Assembly: GCA_035565335.1 (NCBI GenBank)
Contig: DATMSO010000047.1
Span: 1 to 64,000 of the forward strand
Origin: Methylovorus sp035565335
GTDB lineage: Bacteria; Pseudomonadota; Gammaproteobacteria; Burkholderiales; Methylophilaceae
DNA length: 64,000 bases
Reading direction: 5' to 3'
Shown here: positions 24,434 to 33,147 of the stretch, piece after piece
How positions within the stretch are numbered: position 1 is the first letter of the stretch
Layout: every line of letters begins with the position of its first letter
The notes under the pieces: generated by a model
Databases searched by the model: none
The model's input: the letters and a program-made list of their open reading frames with translations, nothing else
Told to the model about the DNA's origin: nothing
Made by a program: the position numbers and the translations under genes

Positions 24434-25486
24434 ATGAATTTGCTGACCCTCCCCAACTCGCAAGCGCTGACGACCTCCATCCGAGCGACGGCGCAAGTGT
24501 TTGAAGACCCGAAATCGGTGGCGCTGCTGGCGCGCATCAAGATGATTGCGCCCAGCGATGCCAATGTGCTGATCATCGGTGAAACCGGCACCGGCAAGGA
24601 GCTGATCGCGCGCTATGTGCATGAGCTGAGCCAGCGCAAGGGCAAGCCGTTTGTCGCGGTGAATTGCGGCGCATTTTCCGAAAGCCTGGTCGAGAGCGAG
24701 CTGTTCGGCCACGAAAAAGGCGCCTTTACCGGTGCCTTCAGCGCCAAGGCCGGCTGGTTTGAAGCGGCCAATGGCGGCACCCTGTTTCTGGATGAAATCG
24801 GCGACCTGCCACCCAGCATTCAGGTGAAACTGCTGCGTGTGCTGCAGGAGCGCGAAGTGGTACGCCTGGGCGCGCGCAAGGCCACGCCGATTGATGTGCG
24901 CCTGGTGGCGGCGACCAATGTGCGGCTGGAAGAAGCCGTGCTGGCCGGACATTTCCGCGAGGATCTGTTCTACCGCCTGCGCGTGGCGCATCTGGAGCTA
25001 CCTACCCTGCGCAACCGCCCCGGCGATATCCTGCCGCTGGCGGAATACTTTGTCAGCGAATACCGCCGGCGCCTGGGCTATGGCGAGATCTCGCTCGATG
25101 AGCATGCCAAGGCCAAGCTGCTGAGCCATGCCTGGCCGGGCAATATCCGCGAGCTGGAAAACATCATCCACCACGCCCTGCTCATCTGCAAAAACAATAT
25201 TGTGCGCAGCGAAGACCTGCAGCTATCGTCGATTTCACTGCATCGCCCGCGTGAAGCCGACACCTCAGGCCGCGATGCCCACCAGTCGCAATTGCAGGAA
25301 GTGCTGCATGCCTATTTTGAAACCGGCGCCGCCAATCTGTTTGAGCAACTGGAAGATACCATCGTGCGCACGGCCTACCAGCATTGCCACAATAACCAGG
25401 TACAAACCGCCAAGCTGCTCGGCATCAGCCGCAATATCGTGCGCGCCAAGCTGATCAAGATGGGGGCGATCAATGCGCTCAAGTGA
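24434..25486 (+). CDS. sfnR: Sigma-54-dependent activator SfnR
   Basis: 350 aa AAA+ activator without a receiver or sensor domain. Walker A is GETGTGKE (49-56), the sigma-54-contact loop GAFTGA is at 96-101 and Walker B is GGTLFLDEIGDL. A C-terminal Fis-type helix-turn-helix is present (QVQTAKLLGISRNIVRAKLIKMG). SfnR-type regulators activate organosulfur genes under sulfate limitation, with levels set by transcription because no sensor domain exists. The start at 24434 has AAAGGA upstream and the family N-terminus MNLLTLPNSQ; an alternative ATG at 24359 overlaps the previous stop as ATGA. It probably activates the four sigma-54 promoters found in the window. Confidence 0.9.
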   Translation: MNLLTLPNSQALTTSIRATAQVFEDPKSVALLARIKMIAPSDANVLIIGETGTGKELIARYVHELSQRKGKPFVAVNCGAFSESLVESELFGHEKGAFTGAFSAKAGWFEAANGGTLFLDEIGDLPPSIQVKLLRVLQEREVVRLGARKATPIDVRLVAATNVRLEEAVLAGHFREDLFYRLRVAHLELPTLRNRPGDILPLAEYFVSEYRRRLGYGEISLDEHAKAKLLSHAWPGNIRELENIIHHALLICKNNIVRSEDLQLSSISLHRPREADTSGRDAHQSQLQEVLHAYFETGAANLFEQLEDTIVRTAYQHCHNNQVQTAKLLGISRNIVRAKLIKMGAINALK

Positions 25487-26093
25487 GGCGCAGCGCTTCC
25501 CTTCCCAACCGCTGATCGAGCGCATCGCCAGTGCGCCATTGCCTACCCGGCATGGAGAATTTGAGCTGCATGTTTACCGCGAGCCAGAGAGTGGTATTGA
25601 GCATGTGGCGCTGGTGGCTGGCCAAGTACAGCACCAGCAGCAAGTGCTGCTGCGCCTGCATTCGGAATGCCTGACCGGCGATGTGTTTGGCTCCAGCCGT
25701 TGCGATTGCGGCGAACAGCTGCAGCGCTCGCAAGAGCTGATTGCCGAGGCCGAGCTTGGCGTGCTGGTCTACCTGCGCGGCCAGGAAGGTCGCGGCATAG
25801 GCCTCGCCAACAAGATACGCGCCTACCAGCTGCAGGATCAGGGACTGGATACGGTAGAGGCCAATCTGGCGCTGGGCTTGCCGGTGGATAGCCGCCGCTA
25901 TGATGCGGCGATGGCGATATTGCATGATTTGCAGGTGCGCTCGGTGCAGGTGCTGAGCAACAACCCGGACAAGCTGCAATGCCTGGCAGAAAACGGCTTT
26001 GCTCCCAGCCAGAAATCGTTGCGCATGGCGGCCGGCCTGCATAACCGGCAATACCTTGAAACCAAGCGACTCAAACTGGGCCACTGGTTGTGA
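25473..26093 (+). CDS. ribA: GTP cyclohydrolase II (RibA)
   Basis: 206 aa stand-alone GTP cyclohydrolase II, the first committed step of riboflavin, FMN and FAD synthesis. The zinc ligands are intact (Cys66, Cys77 and Cys79 in HSECLTGDVFGSSRCDCGEQ), as is the catalytic LRGQEGRGIGL block. The gene overlaps the end of sfnR by 14 bases in another frame, so it is coupled to the sulfur-starvation activator. This suggests a dedicated flavin supply for the many FMN-dependent enzymes of the regulon (SsuD, SfnG, SfnB types, MsuE); that role is inferred. A housekeeping riboflavin operon is presumably elsewhere in the genome. Confidence 0.92.
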   Translation: MRSSEAQRFPSQPLIERIASAPLPTRHGEFELHVYREPESGIEHVALVAGQVQHQQQVLLRLHSECLTGDVFGSSRCDCGEQLQRSQELIAEAELGVLVYLRGQEGRGIGLANKIRAYQLQDQGLDTVEANLALGLPVDSRRYDAAMAILHDLQVRSVQVLSNNPDKLQCLAENGFAPSQKSLRMAAGLHNRQYLETKRLKLGHWL

Positions 26094-26125
26094 CGCCGGG
26101 TTAAAGGGCCTGCGAAGACCAGCGC

Positions 26126-28420
26126 TCAGTCAGGCGTGCGCTGCTGCCAATCCTGCACAAACTGCATGAATTGATCAAACGGCAATGCCGGCGAGAACAG
26201 ATAACCCTGGGCAAAGTCGCAGCCAGCCCGTTTCAGCAGTTCCAGCTGGCTTTCTGTTTCCACGCCCTCGGCGATCACGCGCATGCCGAGCCGGTGCGCC
26301 ATATCGACAATCACTTCGCATAACACCATATCGTCATTGCCAGCGCCCAGGTTCTGCACAAAGGATCGGTCGATTTTGACAAAATCGATATGGAATTTCT
26401 TGAGATAGGCCAGCGAGGAATAGCCGGTGCCGAAATCATCAATCGAGGTGGCGATACCGGCATCGCGAAATTGCATCAGCGTGGCTTTCACCTGATCAGA
26501 GGCCTCCAGCAGCAAGCCTTCGGTGATCTCAATCGCCAGGCACGGCGGCGGCAGGCCGATCTGGTCGAGATAGTCATGCCAGGTCTGCAGCTCCTGACTG
26601 CTCTGAAACTGCAGCGGCGATACATTGATACTGACCTGGAAGATGGTGGCATTCACCGGCTGGCTTTCTGAAACCTGGCGCGAGGCCAGAGTCTCCTGCA
26701 CCATGGTCACAGTATCGCGTGCCGACTGGCGGAATACCCAATCGCCGATGGCATTGATCATGCCGGTTTCTTCGGCCACCGGAATAAACTCGATGGGCGG
26801 CACCAGCCCGCGCGTGGGGTGATGCCAGCGCACCAGCGCTTCGGCTTTATGAATTTGACCGGTGGTCAGGTCCACAATCGGCTGGTAATACATCACCAGC
26901 TCCTGCCGGATCAGCGCGTGGCGCAAATCGTTGCTGACCTGCAGCTTATGCGCGGCCAGCTCCTGCATGGAAGGCGAGAAGAACTGGTAACGGTTGCGCC
27001 CCAGCCGTTTGGCCTCGTACATGGCCTGGTCGGCATATTTCATCAGGGTTTCCACATCGCGGCTGTGCTCGGGGAAAGAGGCAATGCCGATGCTGGTGGT
27101 CACATACACCACGTGGTTTTCAATGGTGAATGGCAGCGACACCTGGCGCAGAATGCGCTCGCACAGCCATTCCACCTGTTGCCGGTTATGCACATTGGAA
27201 AGCACGATGGTGAACTCATCGCCGCCCAGGCGCGCCAGCAGGGTGCAATCGCGGGCAACGGCGGCAATACGGGCGCCGGTTTCCACCAGCAGCTTGTCGC
27301 CTATCGAATGCCCCAGCTGGTCGTTGATCTGCTTGAAGTTGTCCAGATCAAGAAACATCAGCACCAGCGGCTGCTGGAACTGCAGCGATTTATGGATCTC
27401 TTCGGCCAGCTGCTTGTGAAACATGGGGCGGTTGGGAAGGCCGGTAAGAAAATCGTAATTGGCCTGCTTCCAGATCATGTGTTGCGAGGCGGCAGATTGC
27501 CGCGCGACTTCACGTTTGAGCCGGTAGCCGCGCAGCGCGATGATGGTCGCCAGCAAGAGCAGCCCGGCCAGCAGGAAAGGCAGCAACCCGGCCTTGCCGC
27601 CCGGTTGCAGATGCCAGTCATTGAGAATATCGGCACGCTCGGGCTCAAGATGATGCATGGTTTTCTGCAGGATAGCGGCGAACTCAGGCCAGTCCTTGCG
27701 TACCGCGATGCTGACAGTGGCCTTGTAGGGCGTGTTGCCCGCCTTGGCCAGATAGCGTATCCCTTGCACATTCGACACATAATCGATCACCAGCGGATTG
27801 CCGATATAGGCATCCACTTTGCCGGTTTCCAGCGCGGCAAAGGCCTCTTCGGCAATATCCACCTTGAATAACTCGATGCCGGGCTGATCGCGGCTGAGCA
27901 GCCCCGCCAGCGGGCCATTCTTGAACACGGCGACGCGCTTACCCTCCAGATCGGCAAAAGTGCGTATGGTCTCGTTTTTCTTGTGGATGTAGATGGCGTA
28001 CGGCACCGAAACCAGCGGCTCAGGCAGCGCAACAAAGCGGCTGCCATCCAGCGATTTGGCATTGGAAATGCCGGACAGCATGTCGGAGATTTCGGTAGCC
28101 GGGTTTTCGGAGTATTCGCTTTTGACAAAGTGCACTCCCAGCAGGGGCTCCGCCCTTTTGAGGAAATCCACGGTGATACCGCGAAACTCGTTACCTTCGG
28201 ACAGGAATTCGATGGGCATCCAGCCGTGATGCACGCCCACAGTGATGACCGGATGGGCCTTGAGCCAGGCAAGCTCCTGTGGCGTCAGCGTCAAGCCGCC
28301 GGAGGGCAAGGCTTGCTTGGCAAAGGGCAGCGTGCCGGTTTCCAGATGTTCCGCACTCGCGGCATACAGTGCCCCCGCCAGGCAAACCAGCGCCAGCAGG
28401 CTGAGCATCAGCCTGCGCAT
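26126..28420 (-). CDS. Periplasmic-sensing GGDEF-EAL c-di-GMP protein
   Basis: 764 aa. A signal sequence (about 1-23) is followed by a periplasmic SBP_bac_3-type binding domain (about 45-285, with PVITVGVHHGWMPIEF and KDWPEF), one membrane helix (about 297-318), GGDEF (about 345-500) and EAL (about 510-760). The diguanylate cyclase motif GGDEF is exact, and the EAL signatures (EALVRWHHP, DDFGTGYSSLAYL, EGVET) are intact, so both activities are possible. It would adjust c-di-GMP in response to a periplasmic solute. The start at 28420 gives a clean signal peptide; ATGs at 28456 and 28474 are alternatives. Convergent with ribA. Confidence 0.88.
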   Translation of the reverse strand: MRRLMLSLLALVCLAGALYAASAEHLETGTLPFAKQALPSGGLTLTPQELAWLKAHPVITVGVHHGWMPIEFLSEGNEFRGITVDFLKRAEPLLGVHFVKSEYSENPATEISDMLSGISNAKSLDGSRFVALPEPLVSVPYAIYIHKKNETIRTFADLEGKRVAVFKNGPLAGLLSRDQPGIELFKVDIAEEAFAALETGKVDAYIGNPLVIDYVSNVQGIRYLAKAGNTPYKATVSIAVRKDWPEFAAILQKTMHHLEPERADILNDWHLQPGGKAGLLPFLLAGLLLLATIIALRGYRLKREVARQSAASQHMIWKQANYDFLTGLPNRPMFHKQLAEEIHKSLQFQQPLVLMFLDLDNFKQINDQLGHSIGDKLLVETGARIAAVARDCTLLARLGGDEFTIVLSNVHNRQQVEWLCERILRQVSLPFTIENHVVYVTTSIGIASFPEHSRDVETLMKYADQAMYEAKRLGRNRYQFFSPSMQELAAHKLQVSNDLRHALIRQELVMYYQPIVDLTTGQIHKAEALVRWHHPTRGLVPPIEFIPVAEETGMINAIGDWVFRQSARDTVTMVQETLASRQVSESQPVNATIFQVSINVSPLQFQSSQELQTWHDYLDQIGLPPPCLAIEITEGLLLEASDQVKATLMQFRDAGIATSIDDFGTGYSSLAYLKKFHIDFVKIDRSFVQNLGAGNDDMVLCEVIVDMAHRLGMRVIAEGVETESQLELLKRAGCDFAQGYLFSPALPFDQFMQFVQDWQQRTPD

Positions 28421-28857
28421 GGCAGAGCCTGCCGTTGTTCCACGGTCTGAATTCATGAAGTTAGCTAGTCGCATCCCGCAGTCAGTTATTCTTGTTTGCC
28501 ATGCTCCAAACCCTGACGCCATCATTGGATCAGGGTATCGAGGATTACGGTGTTGGGGACGAAAACTTGATCCCGAATAAATGTGCATTGAATCACATTT
28601 GTAAGAAGCAAGAATTGTATTGCCGCTAGCAGGAATAGCAATGATTTATCTCTAACAGCTGACAAAAACTGAACGCAAGCGTTTAACATTTCTTGCGCAA
28701 TCCGGCTTACCATGATGCACAAGACTAGCCATAAGCATATGAACAGGCTGGGGAAACGCTTGCACCCTGGCCAGCACCCGCGTCATCCGGCATAACCCGC
28801 AAGCAGACTCTGACGATAGCAGCATGCCATAGGCAACCCGCATGGAGGAGTAAGGCG
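28421..28857. other. Intergenic region between divergent genes
   Basis: 437 bases between the GGDEF-EAL gene and the patatin gene. It must hold both promoters, but I see no convincing promoter pair, RNA or repeat; AT-rich stretches lie around 28580-28690. Confidence 0.4.
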
Positions 28858-29793
28858 ATGAAAACCATTCTGAGTATTGATGGCGGCGGTATCCGTGGGC
28901 TTATCCCGGCGCTGGTGTTGACCGACATGGAAGCCCGCCTGGGCAAACCCATCTGGCAATTGTTTGACCTGATCGCCGGCACCTCCACTGGCGGAATACT
29001 GGCCATGGGCTGTGCCCGCCGGGGTAGCGCAGGCCAGGCGAAATATGCGGCCAAAGACCTGGTGAATATCTACCAGACACGCGGCAAGCAGATCTTTTCG
29101 CGCTCCTTGTGGAAAGGCGTGTCTTCCATAGGCGGCATTGCTGACGAGCTTTATTCGGCGGACGGCATTGAAGAGGTGCTGCAGGAGTATTTTGCTGACG
29201 ATGCGCTGCAGGATTGCCTCACCAATACCCTCATCACCAGTTATGACCTGCAAAACCGCGCGCCGGTGTTTTTCAAAAGCTGGAAACCAGAGCACAAGCC
29301 GGTACTGCTGAAGCAGGTGGCACGCGCCACCTCGGCCGCGCCCACCTACTTTGAACCCACGCAAGTGGAAGTAGCAGGTTCGCTGAAAACCCTGGTGGAT
29401 GGCGGCGTATTCATCAATTCGCCATCGGTGTCGGCCTATGCTGAAGCCAGGCGCATTTTCCCCGAGGAAACCGAATTTTTGCTGGTATCGCTCGGCACCG
29501 GCGAGCTGGTGAGGCCGATCACCTTTGAGGAAGCCAAAGACTGGGGAAAAGCCGGCTGGGTATTGCCGCTCTTGAGCTGCATGTTTGATGGCGTGGCCGA
29601 CGCGGCCAACTACCAGATGCAGATGCTACTGGGCGACCACTACTATCGGCTACAGACCGAACTCAGCATAGCCTCGGATGATATGGACAATACCACCCAG
29701 GGCAATATAGAAAACCTGAAAGCCGAAGCAAAGAAATTGATCAGAACCAACAAGGCCGCACTGGAAACCCTGTATCAGGTGCTGGCTAAATAA
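28858..29793 (+). CDS. Patatin-like phospholipase
   Basis: 311 aa. The patatin oxyanion loop DGGGIRG (8-14), nucleophile elbow GTSTGG (Ser43) and catalytic Asp180 in DGGVF complete the Ser-Asp dyad, so an active acyl hydrolase is expected. No signal peptide or membrane segment is seen; the family acts on membrane phospholipids from the cytoplasm. The sequence style (short, patatin only) resembles CBASS effectors such as CapV, but no cyclic-nucleotide synthase or other defence gene is adjacent. A very strong ribosome site, GGAGGAGTAAGG, precedes the start, suggesting high translation. It appears to be a single-gene unit. Confidence 0.87.
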   Translation: MKTILSIDGGGIRGLIPALVLTDMEARLGKPIWQLFDLIAGTSTGGILAMGCARRGSAGQAKYAAKDLVNIYQTRGKQIFSRSLWKGVSSIGGIADELYSADGIEEVLQEYFADDALQDCLTNTLITSYDLQNRAPVFFKSWKPEHKPVLLKQVARATSAAPTYFEPTQVEVAGSLKTLVDGGVFINSPSVSAYAEARRIFPEETEFLLVSLGTGELVRPITFEEAKDWGKAGWVLPLLSCMFDGVADAANYQMQMLLGDHYYRLQTELSIASDDMDNTTQGNIENLKAEAKKLIRTNKAALETLYQVLAK

Positions 29794-29826
29794 GGGGCGG
29801 GATAGCTATGCTGGCCAAGCTATCGC

Positions 29827-30291
29827 CTACTGGCAAAGCCGGGACAGGGAATCAAAGTCAAACGCCTGGCCGCTGATACTCTTTTCAAACATATCCAGTT
29901 GCTGCGCCCGCTCGGGGGTATTGAATGTGGCGTTGTTCAGCTTGTCGATAAAGCCATCATCCACCAGCATGGCGCAAGCCAGGCTTCTGGAATACTCCGA
30001 CTTCAGCACCGATAGCATCTGGGCATGCTCAAAGTCATACTCCACCACCTTCTGCAGCGACTTTGCATACGCCGTCCGGACTTTAATCACGTCTGGCAGG
30101 GATGACGACTGTGCGATCACTGGCTCAAGATCATCGCGTATGCCGTTATGGTTGCTATCCGGCCCCGAGTGCGGATTGGTCTGGGTTTCCGTATTCAGCA
30201 GCGCTGCAGCCCAGCCTGACAGTTTGTCGCAAGCCGTCAGCGCCAGGGTCATCACGGCGGCGGCAGCCAGCCGCCACGCCATGCGCTGCAT
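29827..30291 (-). CDS. Small putative lipoprotein with a Ca-loop-like motif
   Basis: 154 aa from the ATG at 30291, chosen because MQRMAWRLAAAAVMTLALTAC gives a lipoprotein signal with lipobox LTAC. Shortly after the lipid anchor, PDSNHNGIRDDLE resembles the Asp/Asn-rich calcium loop of thrombospondin-3 or dockerin repeats. The rest is helical and charged, with two Cys near the C-terminal half. I do not recognise the family. Probably an envelope lipoprotein; the gene is convergent with the patatin gene and divergent from the cobalamin riboswitch. Longer starts (30354, 30447) would bury the signal. Confidence 0.65.
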   Translation of the reverse strand: MQRMAWRLAAAAVMTLALTACDKLSGWAAALLNTETQTNPHSGPDSNHNGIRDDLEPVIAQSSSLPDVIKVRTAYAKSLQKVVEYDFEHAQMLSVLKSEYSRSLACAMLVDDGFIDKLNNATFNTPERAQQLDMFEKSISGQAFDFDSLSRLCQ

Positions 30292-30509
30292 GGCCTCATA
30301 ACGCGAAGTTGAAAATGAATGATCCATGCGCCACATCGTTGAAGAGTTTGCCATCTGAAAAAACCGGATACCGCTGAGCTTGAGACCCAGCCTCAAAGTA
30401 TACAGACCATGCAATATCCGTCGATCCGCAGGTGACGTAATTGTCACCCCGCTGATGGCTTGCTGCGACCGCGCTTTACATTTGTTAAACCTTATTCACG
30501 CTTCCCCTT

Positions 30510-30515
30510 TATAAT
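30510..30515 (+). promoter_or_regulatory. -10 element before the cobalamin riboswitch
   Basis: A perfect TATAAT ends about 10 bases before the riboswitch begins. A partial -35 (TTAAAC, 30485-30490) is 19 bases upstream, so spacing is slightly long. Confidence 0.5.
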
Positions 30516-30524
30516 CGATGCACA

Positions 30525-30700
30525 CTGTCAGGTGCCTGCCCTCTCGCTCGAGGGGAAAGGTGAAACGGGAAATAGGTGAAATGCCTATGCTGCCCCCGCA
30601 ACGGTAAGCGAGTATGGAGATGCCATCGACGCCACTGGGCTTATGCCTGGGAAGGCGGCACCTCAAGCCTCGCGAGCCCGGAGACCGGCCTGCCAGTCAC
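30525..30700 (+). ncRNA. Cobalamin riboswitch
   Basis: The conserved core is present in order: GGTGCCTGCC at the 5' side, GGGAAATAGGTGAAATGCCTATGCTGCCCCCGCAACGG (split, about 30567-30604), GCCACTGGGCTTATGCCTGGGAAGG and GAGCCCGGAGACCGGCCTGCC (30673-30694). It should sense adenosylcobalamin or related corrinoids and repress the TonB receptor downstream. An 8-bp hairpin (30786-30805) ending just before the Shine-Dalgarno could be part of the expression platform. Confidence 0.9.
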
Positions 30701-30785
30701 GAAGGAACGACCGCGGGGCGCGGTGTTTGGGCGAGGTTGATCACCATACTCAGTACATACTCCTGCGGTATTTCCATGATGCCTA

Positions 30786-30805
30786 CGCATGCGGGGTCGC
30801 ATGCG
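30786..30805 (+). promoter_or_regulatory. Hairpin adjacent to the TonB receptor ribosome site
   Basis: CGCATGCG (30786-30793) pairs with CGCATGCG (30798-30805) around the loop GGGT, five bases before GAAGGA (30811-30816). Its position suggests translational control by the upstream riboswitch. Confidence 0.5.
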
Positions 30806-30824
30806 CACATGAAGGAAACACGCA

Positions 30825-32936
30825 ATGAAGCACACTGCCCTGGCAGGCCTGACCGGCCTGCTGTTTACCCTGCCCGCTTACGCCCAAGGCACCCTGCCTA
30901 CAGATGAGGTAGAAGTCGCTGAAGTAGAAGTCTCGGCCAGCGAGCTCAAGCCTGAATCACGTCTGAAACAACCCCTTTCCACGGCCAGCCGCCTGGGCCT
31001 GACGCCCTTGGAAACGCCGGCCAGCGTTGAAGCGGTGGACGCCGACACCCTGCGCCGCCGTGGCGACGTCAGTATACGCGAAGCTGTTTCCCGCACTACC
31101 GGTGTCAGTGACATCAGCAATCTCGGCGTCGGCAATGCATTTTCGGTACGCGGCTTCAGCGGCAATGATTCCATCGGCCAGGCAGAAGATGGCGTGCGGC
31201 TGTTGACCGCCGCCGGTACCATTACCTTCCCTTCGGACACCTGGGGTTACGAGCGCATTGAAGTGTTGCGCGGCCCGGCTTCGGTATTATTCGGCACCGG
31301 CACCGTGGGCGGCATCATCAACAGCATACGCAAGGCACCAAGCCGCGAAGCCAGCGTTGAAGCCTTAACCGGCTGGGGTTCACGTGGCGAATACCGTGCG
31401 GGAATCGGCGGCACGGGCGCCGTGGGCGAGACAGGCGCATTCCGCATTGATGCCTCCGCCACCGGCGGCAACGGCTATGTGGACCGTGGCGAGCACCAGA
31501 GCCGCAAGCTCATGAGCGGCTTGCAGCTGCTGCCGGCAGATCATGTGAAGCTGGATTTCACCTTTGACCATAGCGAAGATTCCCCAACCACCTATACCGG
31601 CATTCCCCTGCGCGATGGCCGCATCGACAGCAGCCTGCGCAAACAGAATTACAACGTGCATGACAGCGCCATGGACTTTGCCGATGATCGCCTGCGCGCC
31701 AAGCTGGAATGGGATATTTCCGACACGCTGAAACTCAGCAACCTCAGCTACTGGTTCAATAGCCGCCGCCATTGGCGCAACCTGGAATACTACGCGCTAG
31801 ATAGCGCTGCCAATACCGTCGAGCGCTCCGGTTATACCGAGATCAAACATCAGCTGAAACAGCTGGGCAATCGCCTGGAACTCGCCAGCGTGGCGCAGGC
31901 GTTTGGGCTGAAGAATCGCTGGGCTCTGGGCTGGGAAACCACCCGGGTAGACCTGCGCTACATCGATAATTTTTATGCCGGCACCGACTCAAGCAGCACC
32001 GTCCCGCTCAAGGGCTTTGCCCCGGGCTACTATGCCGATGCCAGCCTGGACCCGACGATCCCGGAATTCAAGGCACGCACGTTGCAAAACGCGCTATTTG
32101 CTGAAGATGCACTCGATATCACCGAGCGCCTGAAACTTACCGCCGGTGTGCGTCAGGACTGGATCAATGTCGATCACCAGAACTTCATCACCGGCGATTC
32201 ATTCGACAAGGACTACTCCCCCTTCTCCTATCGCCTGGGCGCGGTGTTTACCGCCACCCCCGGCCTCGCCCTGTATGGGCAATACAGCCAGGGCTCGGAC
32301 CCGGTGTCCTCCATCGTATCGCTGCGCCCCGGCAATCGCGCCTTCAAGCTGACCACGGCGCACCAGACCGAAGTGGGCATCAAGCACCTGCTGGCAAAAG
32401 GCAAAGGCGAAGTCACGCTGGCGCTTTACCATATCGCCAAGGAGGACATCCTGACCCGTGCGCCAAACAACCCGCAGCAAACGGTGCAAGGCGGCAAGCA
32501 ATCTTCGCGCGGCCTGGAGCTTTCCGCCATGTTGCTGCCTGCCGCCCATTGGCGCGTGGATGCCAACATGGCAGTGCTGAAGGCACGCTATGACGAACTG
32601 CTGGAAAACGATGTCTCGCGCGCTGGCAATACGCCCACCGATGTCCCGGAAAAAATCGCCAATGCCTGGGCGTATTATCAACGCGGCGACTGGTCTACCG
32701 GCGTGGGCGCGCGGCTGGTGGGCCAGCGCTATGCCGATAATGCCAATACCTCGGTAATGCCAGGCTATACGGTGTACGACGCCAACATCGCCTGGCGGGC
32801 CAACCGCCAGACCACGCTGCGGCTCTATGCCCGCAATCTGGGTGACAAACTCTACGCCAGCACCTTTTACAACACCCAGCAGTTCATCCTCGGCCCTTCG
32901 CGCAGCCTGGAATTCACAGCGGAAATCAGCTACTGA
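30825..32936 (+). CDS. TonB-dependent receptor under cobalamin-riboswitch control
   Basis: 703 aa outer-membrane receptor. The signal peptide (about 1-21, cleaved after AYA), plug domain (about 55-170, with SVEAVDADTLRRRGDV and RGPASVLFGTGTVGGIIN) and 22-strand barrel ending in aromatic residues (EFTAEISY) are full length. The plug and barrel blocks resemble catechol/hydroxamate siderophore receptors rather than BtuB, yet the transcript starts with a cobalamin riboswitch. It may therefore import a corrinoid or a ligand linked to cobalamin status. No ABC transporter follows. GAAGGA precedes the start. No N-terminal signalling (STN) domain is seen. Confidence 0.88.
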   Translation: MKHTALAGLTGLLFTLPAYAQGTLPTDEVEVAEVEVSASELKPESRLKQPLSTASRLGLTPLETPASVEAVDADTLRRRGDVSIREAVSRTTGVSDISNLGVGNAFSVRGFSGNDSIGQAEDGVRLLTAAGTITFPSDTWGYERIEVLRGPASVLFGTGTVGGIINSIRKAPSREASVEALTGWGSRGEYRAGIGGTGAVGETGAFRIDASATGGNGYVDRGEHQSRKLMSGLQLLPADHVKLDFTFDHSEDSPTTYTGIPLRDGRIDSSLRKQNYNVHDSAMDFADDRLRAKLEWDISDTLKLSNLSYWFNSRRHWRNLEYYALDSAANTVERSGYTEIKHQLKQLGNRLELASVAQAFGLKNRWALGWETTRVDLRYIDNFYAGTDSSSTVPLKGFAPGYYADASLDPTIPEFKARTLQNALFAEDALDITERLKLTAGVRQDWINVDHQNFITGDSFDKDYSPFSYRLGAVFTATPGLALYGQYSQGSDPVSSIVSLRPGNRAFKLTTAHQTEVGIKHLLAKGKGEVTLALYHIAKEDILTRAPNNPQQTVQGGKQSSRGLELSAMLLPAAHWRVDANMAVLKARYDELLENDVSRAGNTPTDVPEKIANAWAYYQRGDWSTGVGARLVGQRYADNANTSVMPGYTVYDANIAWRANRQTTLRLYARNLGDKLYASTFYNTQQFILGPSRSLEFTAEISY

Positions 32937-33004
32937 GACCGCCTCCCCTGGATATCCATCAGCGTACACAGGCCGTGAAACTCCGCAGTCACGCCACTTA
33001 GCAA

Positions 33005-33032
33005 ACACCGTCAGCCCCATATCTGACGGTGT
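33005..33032 (+). terminator. Probable terminator after the TonB receptor
   Basis: A perfect 10-bp stem ACACCGTCAG / CTGACGGTGT with an 8-base loop, followed only by CCTCTT. It lies between two TonB receptor genes, so their transcripts are probably separate. Confidence 0.55.
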
Positions 33033-33147
33033 CCTCTTACTCAGATCATGCAACGCAAACCGCACCTTTACGCATATCGCTATATTCGATTGGACATAAC
33101 GAAATAGATGCCATTAGAATGACGACACATAAAAAAAGGGGAGCCAC

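Noticed and set aside
28858..29793. CBASS phage-defence system around the patatin gene
   Set aside because: No CD-NTase, Cap2/Cap3 or other defence gene is adjacent; neighbours are a GGDEF-EAL protein and a small lipoprotein.
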